Source of the DNA: Egibacter rhizosphaerae | GTDB lineage: Bacteria; Actinomycetota; Nitriliruptoria; Euzebyales; Egibacteraceae | Length of the DNA: 64,000 nucleotides | NCBI RefSeq assembly: GCF_004322855.1 | Contig: NZ_CP036402.1 | Span: 3,906,001-3,970,000, forward strand | Direction of reading: 5' to 3' | In this document: one piece after another, positions 42,582 to 51,825 of the stretch | Layout of the letters: each line of letters opens with the position of its first letter | Position numbering within the stretch: the first letter of the stretch is position 1 | The notes under the pieces: model-generated | Databases searched by the model: none | What the model was told of the DNA's origin: nothing | The model's input: the letters and a program-made list of their open reading frames with translations, nothing else | Made by a program: the position numbers and the translations under genes

Positions 42582-44336
42582 CTACTCGAGGAGCCGCTCG
42601 CCGCCGGCCTCGAGCTCGGCGGCCTGCTGCGCCAGCTCGCGCAGGTGCTCGGGCACCGACGGGACGGTGGCACGTCCGGTGACGAGCGACCCGTCCTCGT
42701 CGAGCCGAGCGGTGATCCGCACACCGAGGTTCGGATCGAGGTCGGGATGGTCGCTGCGTGTGTGCGCGCCACGGCTCTCCCGGCGTTCCCGTGCGCCGAG
42801 AAGCGTTGCCTCGGCGGCCAGCAGGCTGCCGTCGAGGTCGAGCGCGTGGGCGAGATCGGTCCACCCCTCGGAGCTCGGTCGCACGTCGATGCCGGTGGCG
42901 GCCTCGCGGATCCCGCCGAGGGTGGCGAGGCCCTCGTCGATCGTCTCCTCGTCCCGGACCACCCCGGCGGTGCGCCACAACTCGTCGCGGACCGCCCGCT
43001 GTAGCGGTCGCGCGAACTCCCGGCCCTCGTGGACGAAGCTGTCGAGCCGGGCGTGCGCGGCGGCGATGCGGTGGCGGCTCCGCAGTTGCACGTCCTGGTC
43101 GAGGCTGAACGCCGACGCCGCCTCACCCGCGCGCCGACCGAACACGACCGTCTCGGCGAGCGAGTTCCCGCCGAGCCGGTTCGCGCCGTGCAGGCCGGCG
43201 GTCGCCTCGCCCGCGGCGTACAAGCCTCGTACCTCGGTCGCTCCGGTGGCCGGCTCCACGACGACGCCGCCCATCGAGTAGTGGGCCGTGGGTGCGACCT
43301 CCATGGTCTCGCTCGCGATGTCGATCAGCTGCGAGTCCAGGAACTGTCGGTACATGCGCGGCAGCTTCTCGAGCAGTTGGTCACGGTCGAGGTGGGTGAC
43401 GTCGAGGAACACCCCGCCGTGGGGGCCGCCGCGCCCGGCCCGCAGCTCGCTGTAGTTCGCGAGGGCCACGCGGTCGCGGCTCGACAGCTCGAGGCGTTCG
43501 GCGTCGTAGCGCTCCATGAAGCGTTCGCCCTCGGCGTTGCGCAGCACCCCGCCCTCGCCGCGCACCGCCTCGGTGACGAGCACGCCGGCCCAGTCCTCCG
43601 GGTGGACCATGCCGGTCGGGTGGAACTGCACGAGCTCCATGTCGGCGAGCGTCGCTCCCGCCCGCAGCGCGAGCGCCATCGCGTCACCGGTGTTCTCGTC
43701 CCGCCGGGACGAGCTCTGCCGCCACAGGCGTGTGTGTCCACCGGCGGCGAGCACCACGGCGTCGGCGAGCACCACGGTCCGGTCGCCGGTGTGCTGGTCG
43801 AAGGCCAGCGCGCCGAAGCAGCGCCCCTCGTCGACGAGCAGGTCGCTGACGTAGCAGTCCTCGATCACGTCGATCCCGAGCTCGGTGACCCGATCGGCCA
43901 GGGTGTCGAGGATCGCGCGCCCGGTGTAGTCCCCCGCGTAGCAGGTCCGCCGGTAGGTGTGCGCGCCGAAGTAGCGCTGGTCGATCGCGCCCTCGTCCGT
44001 GCGCGCGAAGTCGCAGCCCCACTCGTCGAGCTCGGCGATGGCCGCCGGGGCGTCCCGCGCGAGCAGCTCCGCGAACGTGGGATCGGGGAGGAAGTAGCCC
44101 TCCGCCAGGGTGTCGGCGGCGTGCTGCTGCCACGAATCGTCGGGATCTCGCGTCCCGAGGACGGCGTTGATCCCCCCGGCGGCGAGCACGGTGTGCGCGT
44201 CCTTGCGTGGGCGCTTGCCGACGACGGTCACCTCCACACCGGCGTCATGGCCCGCGATCGCGGCTCGGAGGCCGGCTGCGCCGGTACCGATGACGAGCAG
44301 GTTGGTGACGCTGGTCCGAGTGGTCGCTCGCGTCAT
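42582..44336 (-). CDS. FAD flavoprotein of the succinate dehydrogenase/fumarate reductase/L-aspartate oxidase family
   Basis: 584 aa from ATG 44336. It has N-terminal dinucleotide-binding VIGTGAAGLRAAI, AAGGINAVLG, the capping region HPTGM, EAVRGEGGVLRNAEGERFM, substrate-site HYSMGGVVVEP, and GLYAAGEATAGLHGANRLGGNSLAE with the C-terminal helical domain. No iron-sulfur or membrane subunit is nearby, so it could be a soluble fumarate reductase or an L-aspartate oxidase (NadB); no nadA or nadC is next to it. A monocistronic gene is likely. Confidence 0.88.
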   Translation of the reverse strand: MTRATTRTSVTNLLVIGTGAAGLRAAIAGHDAGVEVTVVGKRPRKDAHTVLAAGGINAVLGTRDPDDSWQQHAADTLAEGYFLPDPTFAELLARDAPAAIAELDEWGCDFARTDEGAIDQRYFGAHTYRRTCYAGDYTGRAILDTLADRVTELGIDVIEDCYVSDLLVDEGRCFGALAFDQHTGDRTVVLADAVVLAAGGHTRLWRQSSSRRDENTGDAMALALRAGATLADMELVQFHPTGMVHPEDWAGVLVTEAVRGEGGVLRNAEGERFMERYDAERLELSSRDRVALANYSELRAGRGGPHGGVFLDVTHLDRDQLLEKLPRMYRQFLDSQLIDIASETMEVAPTAHYSMGGVVVEPATGATEVRGLYAAGEATAGLHGANRLGGNSLAETVVFGRRAGEAASAFSLDQDVQLRSRHRIAAAHARLDSFVHEGREFARPLQRAVRDELWRTAGVVRDEETIDEGLATLGGIREAATGIDVRPSSEGWTDLAHALDLDGSLLAAEATLLGARERRESRGAHTRSDHPDLDPNLGVRITARLDEDGSLVTGRATVPSVPEHLRELAQQAAELEAGGERLLE

Positions 44337-44608
44337 GGGTGCGGCTCCTCCCCCCTGACGGGCACGGCATCCGGCGCAGTGTGCCCCAGCCGCTCGCGCA
44401 GAACCCACGGGCTCGGCCCGATCCGCTCGTGAGCGCGGAGAGACTTCGACGCCGGACGCCACCGAGGAGGTTGCGCCTCGGCTGAGGGGGTATCGGGGTC
44501 GCCTCGCGTTCGTCCCGGGGGTGCTCGGGGTTCGCGGGGATGCGTAGTCGCACCCGGCGCGGCACAGGCGCGCCGATCTTCGTCCGAACCGCAGGGGGTC
44601 TTCACGGC

Positions 44609-45724
44609 ATGGCTGCATCCGACGCACCGGCCGCTCGCGACGAGGGCGGCGATTCCGTGGCGCACAGGTTCTGGCGGGCCGGTCGGACGGCGTGGGCGTT
44701 CCTCGGCCTGCTCGCAGCGGTCGCGGTGTTGGGCTACCTCGTGTCGCTGATCGATCTGGTCGTGGTGCCACTGGTGCTGGCGTTGTTCCCCGCCACGCTG
44801 CTGAGCCCGCTGGCCACTTGGCTGAAGCGGCGCGGGGTGCCGTCCGCCGTGGCCTCGCTCGGCACGATCGTGGCCGGCATCCTGCTGCTCGCCGGGATCA
44901 TCGGCGGGCTCGTCCCGGTGGTGGCCAACCAGGCCCCCGACCTGTTGGAGGCTGCGGGCGAGGGTATCGGCGATCTCCAGGAGGCCTTGGCCGAGCGCGG
45001 TGTCCAGATCGGCGGGCTCGACGAACTGCTGGAGCGAGCCCAGGAGGCCGCACCGGAAGCTGGGGAGCTCGCCGCTGAGGCGATGGACGCGGCGATGGTG
45101 GCCTTCGAAACGTTCGCCGGAGTCCTGTTGCTGTTCGTGGTGATGTTCTTCTACCTCAAGGACGGGCGGCGCTTGTCCGATGGCGTGCTCTCGCTGCTGC
45201 CCGAGCACGCCCGACCCCATGCCCGCACTCTCGCGGACCGCTCGTGGCAAACCCTCGGCGCGTACTTTCGCGGCCAGCTGCTCGTGGCGCTCGTCGATGC
45301 GCTCGTCATCGGCATCGGATTGCTCATCTTGGGGATTCCACTCGCCGTCCCCCTTGCCGTGCTGATCTTCTTCGGCGGTCTGTTCCCCGTCGTCGGAGCG
45401 GTGGTGACCGGGGCGCTCGCCATGCTCGTCGCGCTCGCCGATCAAGGCCTCGTGGTCGGGCTGATCGTCCTGGGTCTCGTGCTCGTCGTGCAGCAACTCG
45501 AGAGCAACGTCCTCGAGCCGTTCATCCTCGGCAGGGCGATCCGTTTGCACCCCTTGATGGTCCTGCTGTCCATCACCGCCGGTGCTCTTCTGCTCGGCAT
45601 CCTCGGCGCGTTCCTGGCCGTTCCGGTCGCGGCGATCGTCGCCGAGGTGGTCGAGTATCTCCGTGAGCGAGCTGGTACGGAGGCCAGTGGGAGGTCCGCG
45701 CACCTCAAGGGTCGAGCCGTCTAA
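44609..45724 (+). CDS. AI-2E family transporter (PerM/TqsA type)
   Basis: 371 aa from ATG 44609. It has a cluster of hydrophobic segments at both ends and a central amphipathic region (ANQAPDLLEAAGEGIGDLQEALAERG...). FLKDGRRLSD-like FFYLKDGRRLSDGVLSLLP, AYFRGQLLVALVDALVIGIGLLILGIPLAVPLAVLIFFGGLFPVVGAVV and VQQLESNVLEPFILGRAIRLHPLMVLLSI are family hallmarks. It may export a signal molecule or act in Na+/proton exchange; the substrate is unknown. Confidence 0.9.
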   Translation: MAASDAPAARDEGGDSVAHRFWRAGRTAWAFLGLLAAVAVLGYLVSLIDLVVVPLVLALFPATLLSPLATWLKRRGVPSAVASLGTIVAGILLLAGIIGGLVPVVANQAPDLLEAAGEGIGDLQEALAERGVQIGGLDELLERAQEAAPEAGELAAEAMDAAMVAFETFAGVLLLFVVMFFYLKDGRRLSDGVLSLLPEHARPHARTLADRSWQTLGAYFRGQLLVALVDALVIGIGLLILGIPLAVPLAVLIFFGGLFPVVGAVVTGALAMLVALADQGLVVGLIVLGLVLVVQQLESNVLEPFILGRAIRLHPLMVLLSITAGALLLGILGAFLAVPVAAIVAEVVEYLRERAGTEASGRSAHLKGRAV

Positions 45725-45815
45725 CGACGAGAACGCCCCGCCGGGCACGTCCCGCCGGGCACGTTTCTTGCGCCCGGAAGCGGGCACCGTGGGCTCCCCC
45801 GAGGGAAAGGGATCG

Positions 45816-46010
45816 ATGATGGCAGACGAGAAGGGTCGCACGGACAAGGTGAAGGGCAAGGCCAAGGAGGCCGCTGGCGAGGTGACCGACGACGAGGAAC
45901 TGCGTCGCGAAGGCAAGACCGACCAGGCCGCGGGCACCGCCAAGGAGAAGGTCGACAAGGCCGCGGACAAGGTCAAGGAGACCTTCAAGGGCGACGAGAA
46001 CGACGAGTAA
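45816..46010 (+). CDS. CsbD family stress protein
   Basis: 64 aa, Lys/Glu-rich. GRTDKVKGKAKEAAGEVTDDEELRREGKTDQAAGTAKEKVDK is the CsbD pattern. It is a small helical general-stress protein of unknown mechanism. Two ATGs in a row (45816, 45819) follow GAGGGAAAGGGA. Confidence 0.9.
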   Translation: MMADEKGRTDKVKGKAKEAAGEVTDDEELRREGKTDQAAGTAKEKVDKAADKVKETFKGDENDE

Positions 46011-46087
46011 CCGCTCGCGCATCGCCACCGGGCGGCCGTGGCTGCTGCGGCAGGTGGTTTCGCGGACGACTTCCCTGGAGGGCCGAC

Positions 46088-46837
46088 ATGGCCGAGGTGT
46101 TCGAGACCGGTGACATCGCGTTCCTGTACCGGCCGAGGGTCGATGAGGACGATCCCGACAGCCTCCGCGACGTCCAACAGGTCGCCGTCGTTCTCCGACC
46201 TCGCGGTGGTGGCTGGCGTCAGATCATCCTCGGGGAGAAGCAGCTGCCCGATCCTGAGGCCTCCGGGTCGCACCGCACCTGGGCGTTCGTCGACTCGGTC
46301 GGCTCCAGCCGCGACCAACTGCGGCGGATGCTCTCGTCCGAGACGTACGAGACCGAGACGCAGGGCGAGCGCACCCGCCCCGCGTATCGCCCGGCCGGTG
46401 AGGGCGTGTACGCGATCGCCCGATACCGCGACGAGGTGCGACTGCTGTACGACCTTGAGCTGCCCGCCCAGCGCGGTGCGGTCCAGAAGGCGCTCAACAT
46501 CACTCAACAAGCCCGACTGGTGTTCCAGGTGCGCCATCCCGACGCGGATGCGCCGCAGGGCCAGGGCCTCGAGCCCGAGGATCGCGCCGACTATCCCGCG
46601 CACCTGCGCGAGCGGTTCGGGGATCGCCAGTGGATCGGCGTGGAACCGCCCGAGTTCCTGGACCACCCGGGGGCCGAGGTCGCGCTCGTCGGCGCCAAGG
46701 CGAGCGTGCCCGGCGAGCTCGAGGAGGCCGTGGAGCCCGAGGACGAGGACGCCGAATCCGCCGATGTCTTCTCCACGCTCAAGCTCTCGCGTGACGAGCA
46801 CCCCGCGGACCCGCTGTTCGGCAGGGCGTGGGAGTGA
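46088..46837 (+). CDS. Conserved hypothetical protein
   Basis: 249 aa, cytosolic, ATG after CTGGAGGGCC. The N-terminal half looks like a small beta domain (FLYRPRVDEDDP...VAVVLRPRGGGWRQIILGEKQLPD), followed by an acidic C-terminal stretch (PGELEEAVEPEDEDAES). No membrane segment and no domain that I can name. Compact and full-length in appearance. Confidence 0.7.
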   Translation: MAEVFETGDIAFLYRPRVDEDDPDSLRDVQQVAVVLRPRGGGWRQIILGEKQLPDPEASGSHRTWAFVDSVGSSRDQLRRMLSSETYETETQGERTRPAYRPAGEGVYAIARYRDEVRLLYDLELPAQRGAVQKALNITQQARLVFQVRHPDADAPQGQGLEPEDRADYPAHLRERFGDRQWIGVEPPEFLDHPGAEVALVGAKASVPGELEEAVEPEDEDAESADVFSTLKLSRDEHPADPLFGRAWE

Positions 46838-46923
46838 CCCACGTGGCTACGACCGAGCGCTGATGGACCTCGTCGGGGCCGTCGAGGGCTGAGGGATTTA
46901 CGGCCGGCGGCTCCTGCGGTGGC

Positions 46924-47115
46924 TCACCGTTGGGCCGCGGCGCGGGCGGGCTCGTCCGATTGCCCGGCCTCCTTGGCCACGTGGTGGCCGTTCGAGTGGG
47001 CCAAGCGTCGCGGCAGCGCGTTGCACGTCGGGCAGGCCAGACGCGGGTCCACGGTCTGGACGCTCCCACAACGGAACCATTGCGCACAAGTCTCGCAGAA
47101 ACCCATGAACTCCAT
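46924..47115 (-). CDS. Small zinc-ribbon protein
   Basis: 63 aa from ATG 47115. FCETCAQWFRCGS...LACPTCNALP has two CxxC knuckles plus an extra Cys, typical of a zinc ribbon. The rest is basic and His-rich (LAHSNGHHVAKEAG). A modest AAAGG precedes the start. Function unknown. The short length keeps confidence moderate. Confidence 0.5.
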   Translation of the reverse strand: MEFMGFCETCAQWFRCGSVQTVDPRLACPTCNALPRRLAHSNGHHVAKEAGQSDEPARAAAQR

Positions 47116-47436
47116 GTGGATGCCTTTGCTCCCCGGCCCGGGCCGGCCGCTCGATGAAGGCGGTGCCGCGACCTCGGCACGCAGCCCGAACCCTCGACAC
47201 GGCGCGCCCGACGAGCACTCGCGAGGACTGCGGCCGACCGCGGAGTCTGGAGACGACCCTGGGGAGCCTGCCCGGCTCGGCGCGGGATGAATCCCGGCGC
47301 CGGCCGGTGAGGCCGGCCGGGTGCCGGCGTGGACCCGTCCCGTGCAGGGACGTCGGGCGGGCACGGGTCCGTGCACGGGGCTCGGGCGGCCGTCCCGGGA
47401 CGGCCGCCCGACTGGGTGCGCCAGGTGCCGAATCGG
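47116..47436. other. Gene-free stretch with strong palindromes
   Basis: No gene supported. It holds a GC-rich inverted repeat cluster around 47297-47330 and the perfect 30-bp palindrome at 47382-47411. Confidence 0.6.
47382..47411 (-). terminator. Perfect 30-bp palindrome downstream of the truncated phosphatase gene
   Basis: TCGGGCGGCCGTCCC and its exact reverse complement abut with no loop, 26 nt after the stop of the minus-strand gene ending at 47437. It has no T tract. It can act as a terminator, or as a binding site for a dimeric protein. Confidence 0.5.
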
Positions 47437-48276
47437 CTACCGCGCGCCGCGCGTGGGTACCCGCACGTCGACCGAGACGAGGTGGTGGTCCGACGACGCG
47501 GCGATCTCGGCGTACTCGTGATCGCTGGTGGGCCAGAACACGTTGGAGTCCCGGATCTGCAGGTTGTTGCTGGGCAGCGCGTAGTCCACGCGAGCGGTCC
47601 AACCGAAGTCGGCGGTGTGGTGTTCCGGTTCCGGCGGACACCGCTCGACCGAAGGGTCATCGGCTTCGGCGTGGCGCTCCACGGCCCCTTCGCTCGACGG
47701 CGCGTCACGGTCGTTCACCTTCGGGTGGTCGAGCAGCTGGTTGATGGCGCCCTCGACCGAGTCGCCCACGCAGGGGTCGGCGTTGTAGTCGCCGAGGACC
47801 ACGAACGACGCTCCCGGGTGCAGACCGCCCTGCTCGCCGTCGTCATCGTAGAGGTAGTCCCCACGGGCGGGATGCACGTAGTCGGCCCACAGGCGGATCT
47901 CGTCGTGGTTGCGCAGCACGTTTCGCTGCTCCTCGCCGTCGAAGGCCGGCGGTGTGGGGTGCGCGTTGAGGGTGTGGACCACGTGGTTGCCGACCTCGAC
48001 GGGCACGTTCCAGTGCGACTTCGATGACAGCGGGAACTCCTCGAGGATCTCGTCGGAGTACCAGTCGCCCTCCTCGTCGGTCTCCGGATCGCTCGGCAGC
48101 ATCGCGCCGGGCATGTCGGCCCACCGGAAGTCCTGGAACGTGCGGATCTCCTCCTCGACGATCGGGTACTTCGAGAGCACGAGCATGCCGTATTGGCCCT
48201 CGTAGAACCCGAAGCCCCAGGCGTCGTCGGGCGTGCCGGTCTCTCCGTCCCGGTTCAGGTCGAACCCGGAGTCCAC
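47437..48276 (-). pseudogene. 5'-truncated endonuclease/exonuclease/phosphatase family gene
   Basis: About 279 codons remain. GFDLNRDGETGTPDDAWGFGFYEGQYGMLVLSKYPI, ...ADMPGAMLP, ...VVLGDYNADPC and ...SSDHHLVSVDV match the C-terminal two thirds of secreted EEP-family proteins, including the GDxN and SDHH catalytic parts. The signal peptide and the N-terminal NxxE catalytic region are missing. Homology stops near 48276, only about 43 bp before the ATG of the divergent monooxygenase gene. The frame stays open without homology to about 50121. It is probably inactive, though a GTG near 48276 could still start a fragment. Confidence 0.75.
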
Positions 48277-48318
48277 ACCGGCGGGACCGGCCCGGAGCCG
48301 GGCGCTACGCTCCCGGCT

Positions 48319-49956
48319 ATGTCCGCAGCCAGCGACACCCCACGTACTCCGGTCGCCATCGTGGGCGCCGGCCCGGTCGGGTTGGCGCTCGCACTGGGGC
48401 TGGCCCGCCACGGGATCGCGAGCACCGTCGTCGAGCGCAACGACACGACGAGTCCGCACGCCAAGGCGCCGGGCATCCACGTCCGCACGCGCGAGGTGCT
48501 CGCCCGGTGGGGCGCGGCGGAGCCGCTCGTCGAGGCGGGCGTGCTGCTGCGGCACCTCACGCTGCACGCCGCCGGATCCGACCGCGCGTTGCTGACGGCG
48601 GACTTCGGTCGGCTCGACGACGAGGCCGATCGGCCCGGCCTGCTCGTGCTCGAGCAGTCCGAGGTCGAGCGCGGGCTCCTGGAACTCGTCCAGCAGAGCG
48701 GGGCGAGCGAGGTCCGATTCGGCACGGAGGCCGTGGGGCTCGACCATCAGGCCGACGGCGTGCGGCTGACGCTGCGCGACGCGTCGGGAACCTCGACGCT
48801 GGACGCGGAGTACGTCGTCGGCTGTGACGGCATCGGCAGCTTCGTGCGCGAGGCCGTCGGTCTGCCGTTCGACGGGTTCACCTACTCGCTGGGCGCGATG
48901 CTGGCCGACGTCGCCCTCGACGACGCTCGCGACGATTCCGCGTGGCCGCGGGTGCGCAACAGCGCCGGTGGACTCACCGCTGCGCTGCGGCTGCGACCCG
49001 GCCGGTGGCGGCTGATCCGCCTCCACCCGGGGGCCGTGCCGCTCGGCGACTCCGACGAGGCGCGGCACGTGCGTGACGACGAGGTCGCGGCCTGCGTCGC
49101 CGAGACCCTCGGCACCGGCCAGGTGCGGGTGGACTGGGCCAATCGGTTCCAGATCCAGCGCCGGTCCGCCCGTCGGTTCCGGGTCGGTCGCGTGCTGCTC
49201 GCGGGCGACGCCGCGCACGTCCACAGCCCCGCCGGCGGGCAGGGCATGAACGCCGGCATCCAGGACGCGGGCAACCTCGCCTGGAAACTCGCCGGTGCCT
49301 TGCGGGGCGGCGATGCCCACCGACTGCTGGACAGCTACGACGTCGAGCGTCGCGCGGTGGTCGTCGGCAGCGTCTCCCGGTACACCGACTTCGTGACGCG
49401 AGCGATGCTGCAGACCCCGGCGCCCGCCCGGGCCGCGGGGTTCGCGGCGGCGGGTGCGATGCTCGGCGTGTCCGGATCGGCGCGGCGGGCGCTGCGACGC
49501 ACCGCCATGCTCGACCTTCACTATCCCGCCTCCCCGTTGCTCGACGGTGCCGAGCGCGCGGCGGGTCGCCGCCTGCCGAACCCGTGGCTGCGGAGCACCG
49601 ACGGTGAACTCGTCCGCCTGCACGACCGCCTGCCGCTGGGCGCCGCCCTGATCGCCGTGGGCGACACCGGCAGCGCGCACCTCGCGCTGCTCGCCGAGCA
49701 CGCCCCAGTGGACGCCGTCGTCGCGGTCGGGCCCAGCGGGTACGAGGAGTCGACGGGAGTGCTCACGAGGCTGCTCGGGGCCTCCCGCGGCTGGATCCTC
49801 GTTCGGCCGGACGGCCACGTCGCCTGGGCCCGCCGCGAACCCGACGGGCTGGTGGAGGCGGCCGCCGCCGCACTCGGGTGGTCGGATTCGGGAGCCGCGG
49901 TGGGAACGGGCCCTGGGGCGGGAGCGGGTCCTCAGGACGCGGTGGCGCGCCGATAG
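48319..49956 (+). CDS. FAD-dependent aromatic-type monooxygenase (group A)
   Basis: 545 aa from ATG 48319. It has N-terminal GxGxxG (VAIVGAGPVGLALALGLARHG), DG motif GCDGIGSFVREAVG, and GD motif RVLLAGDAAHVHSPAGGQGMNAGIQDAGNLAWKLAGAL, followed by a C-terminal thioredoxin-like region without redox Cys. The UbiH/PheA/TfdB family hydroxylates aromatic or polyketide substrates with NAD(P)H; the substrate is unknown. Its start abuts the truncated phosphatase gene. The 3' end overlaps the convergent hypothetical gene by 25 bp. Confidence 0.9.
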   Translation: MSAASDTPRTPVAIVGAGPVGLALALGLARHGIASTVVERNDTTSPHAKAPGIHVRTREVLARWGAAEPLVEAGVLLRHLTLHAAGSDRALLTADFGRLDDEADRPGLLVLEQSEVERGLLELVQQSGASEVRFGTEAVGLDHQADGVRLTLRDASGTSTLDAEYVVGCDGIGSFVREAVGLPFDGFTYSLGAMLADVALDDARDDSAWPRVRNSAGGLTAALRLRPGRWRLIRLHPGAVPLGDSDEARHVRDDEVAACVAETLGTGQVRVDWANRFQIQRRSARRFRVGRVLLAGDAAHVHSPAGGQGMNAGIQDAGNLAWKLAGALRGGDAHRLLDSYDVERRAVVVGSVSRYTDFVTRAMLQTPAPARAAGFAAAGAMLGVSGSARRALRRTAMLDLHYPASPLLDGAERAAGRRLPNPWLRSTDGELVRLHDRLPLGAALIAVGDTGSAHLALLAEHAPVDAVVAVGPSGYEESTGVLTRLLGASRGWILVRPDGHVAWARREPDGLVEAAAAALGWSDSGAAVGTGPGAGAGPQDAVARR

Positions 49957-51065
49957 GCCTGTCCGCGGTCGGTGCCCGTGCGCTGCCAGCCTCCCCGGAG
50001 GCGGGGTGGGTCGGCCAGCGTGACGGTCGCCTCCCACCGGTAGGTCGTCGGCCACCGGCGGAACGTGGGGACCACGGTCGTGACCGTCCGCATCAGCAAC
50101 GGCAGACGACCCGGGCGCCATCGTCGGGTGACCTCGAGGGCCAGGTCAACCTCCCGCTCGCGGCGGTGGGCCGACCACGTGCCCCCGGTGATCGGGTCGC
50201 CGTCGATCGTGACCGTCCAGTCGCCGTGACGAGCCGCGCGCTCCTCGAGGGCGGCGAGGTTGGGGAAGGCGGGGGAGAGGTCGAGGCGGGTCCGATGCTC
50301 GTCGTGCCGGACGGCGAGCGCGGCGATGCTGCGACCGTCGTCAGCGAGCTCGACCGGCCCGGGTGCAGCCGGGTCGATCACCCCCAGCGGGCCCGGGCCG
50401 CTCGCATTGACCTCGACCGCGGACAACGGCGCGGCGTACTTGATGAGCCGCCGCCCGTGGAGACGGGCCGCCGGCAGACGACCCGTCGCGGCCTCGCGGC
50501 TGCCGATGCGCACCACCGGAGGCGGCGAGGTGTCGCGCACGAGCTCGAACCCGTGGAGGTAGACCAGCAACAGCGCGTGCGGGTTCTCGATCGCCGCGCT
50601 CACGGGCGCGAGCAGGTTCGCCCCGCGTCGCCGACGCCCGTTCCGGTCATCGACGACGACCTCGATCGATCGGCCCGCCACGTCGCTGAACCGCACGTTT
50701 GCGGCGACGCCGTTCTCGGCGACGTCGAGTCCCGCACGCTCGAAGGTCGTCGCGGTCCACTCACCCATGCCCGCACCCACGGTGAAGCTGGCCGGATCGA
50801 GCGTGAGGCCGGGCTCGTGGTAGTAGTCGCAGCGGCCGTCGGCGCGGCGCGACAGGAACACGAGCATGCCCGTGCCGTGGATCGTGTCGTCGAGGTGCTG
50901 GAGCTCCAGGCCGTCGTAGACCGGGTCGTCGAGCTCGCAGTTGAGGAACCGGGCGATCGGTGCCACCGACAGGTTGAACGGGCACCACGGGCCGCGGGGT
51001 GAACGCCCGTCCGGCTCGGACGCGCCAGGGGCCTCCCGGTCGCGGATCGGCTCTGTGTTCATCAC
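49932..51065 (-). CDS. Hypothetical protein, possibly lipocalin/attH-like
   Basis: 377 aa from ATG 51065 (GGGGAGGTC upstream). Mostly beta-strand-like, with no membrane segment or signal. LDDTIHGTGMLVFLSRRADGRCDYYHEPGLTLDPASFTVG and the later VELADDGRSIAALAVRHDEHRTRLDLSPAFPNL look like two related beta barrels, as in AttH-type lipocalins, but this is a weak impression. Convergent with the FAD monooxygenase. Confidence 0.65.
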   Translation of the reverse strand: MMNTEPIRDREAPGASEPDGRSPRGPWCPFNLSVAPIARFLNCELDDPVYDGLELQHLDDTIHGTGMLVFLSRRADGRCDYYHEPGLTLDPASFTVGAGMGEWTATTFERAGLDVAENGVAANVRFSDVAGRSIEVVVDDRNGRRRRGANLLAPVSAAIENPHALLLVYLHGFELVRDTSPPPVVRIGSREAATGRLPAARLHGRRLIKYAAPLSAVEVNASGPGPLGVIDPAAPGPVELADDGRSIAALAVRHDEHRTRLDLSPAFPNLAALEERAARHGDWTVTIDGDPITGGTWSAHRREREVDLALEVTRRWRPGRLPLLMRTVTTVVPTFRRWPTTYRWEATVTLADPPRLRGGWQRTGTDRGQAYRRATAS

Positions 51066-51206
51066 TGCTAGACCTCCCCGATGCTCCAGAGTTCCATCTC
51101 AGCCGCTGTCGGGGGGGCGCGCCGGGTCCAACGGCCCGGAGATGGCGAGCCGCTCGACCCACTGACCGCCCGAGGCCTCGCCGGACCCGGTGCGGCCGTG
51201 CGCGAG

Positions 51207-51779
51207 TCAGCGCGGACGGGCCAGCCGGCGGAGATCGTCGACCGTCGGCGACCGTCGGGCCCCGAGTCGCGCGACCAGCGCGAGGAGGAGCTGCGCGGTG
51301 GCGAGCGCGTCACCGAACGCGTGATGGGCGCGGGGAACGGGCAGTTCGTAGCGCCTCGCCAGTGCGGTGAGGGTGAGGTCCCGGTGGCCGTGCTCACCCT
51401 CGACCTCGCGGGCCAGTTGCATCGTGTCGACCGTCTCGTTCCTCGGCCACCGGACGCCGAGGCGGCGCAGCATCGCGAGCTCCAGCCAGGCGCCGTGGGC
51501 GACGAGGGTCCGGCCGTCGAGCACCGCCGTGAGGATCGAGCCCACGTCGGCCGGCGTCGTGCCGGCGGCCACGTCCTCGGGCAACAGCCGGTGGAACGGC
51601 ATGGAGGCGACCGGCACTTCCCCGTCGCTCGCGATGAGCGTGTAACCCCCGTCGGCCACCCGAATGCGGCCGTTCACGATCGCGACCCATCCGGCCGACA
51701 ACGGCCGTGCCTGGCGGGGATTCGCGTCGGTGGTCTCGAAGTCCACCACCAGGAACCCGGCGTCCTGCCACACGGTCAC
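51207..51779 (-). CDS. DnaQ-like 3'-5' exonuclease (Pol III epsilon type)
   Basis: About 190 aa; GTG 51779 chosen, GTG 51773 possible. Exo I motif VDFETT; Exo II region LVAHGAWLELAML, in which the usual Asp is Glu; Exo III HHAFGDALATAQLLL. DEDDh-type exonucleases remove 3' nucleotides from DNA or RNA. In many bacteria a stand-alone epsilon-like gene follows a DUF294 nucleotidyltransferase gene, as here, and the pair is often linked to acetate/organic-acid transport. Co-transcribed with the upstream gene. Confidence 0.8.
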   Translation of the reverse strand: MTVWQDAGFLVVDFETTDANPRQARPLSAGWVAIVNGRIRVADGGYTLIASDGEVPVASMPFHRLLPEDVAAGTTPADVGSILTAVLDGRTLVAHGAWLELAMLRRLGVRWPRNETVDTMQLAREVEGEHGHRDLTLTALARRYELPVPRAHHAFGDALATAQLLLALVARLGARRSPTVDDLRRLARPR

Positions 51780-51825
51780 GGTGGTGCTCGCCTCGGGCGG
51801 TGCGCCCGTCGCCGTCCACGTCGGC

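Noticed and set aside
47437-50121. 894-codon minus-strand frame as a full-length phosphatase fusion
   Set aside because: Beyond 48276 it is antisense to the FAD monooxygenase and has no domain signal, so only the C-terminal fragment is real.
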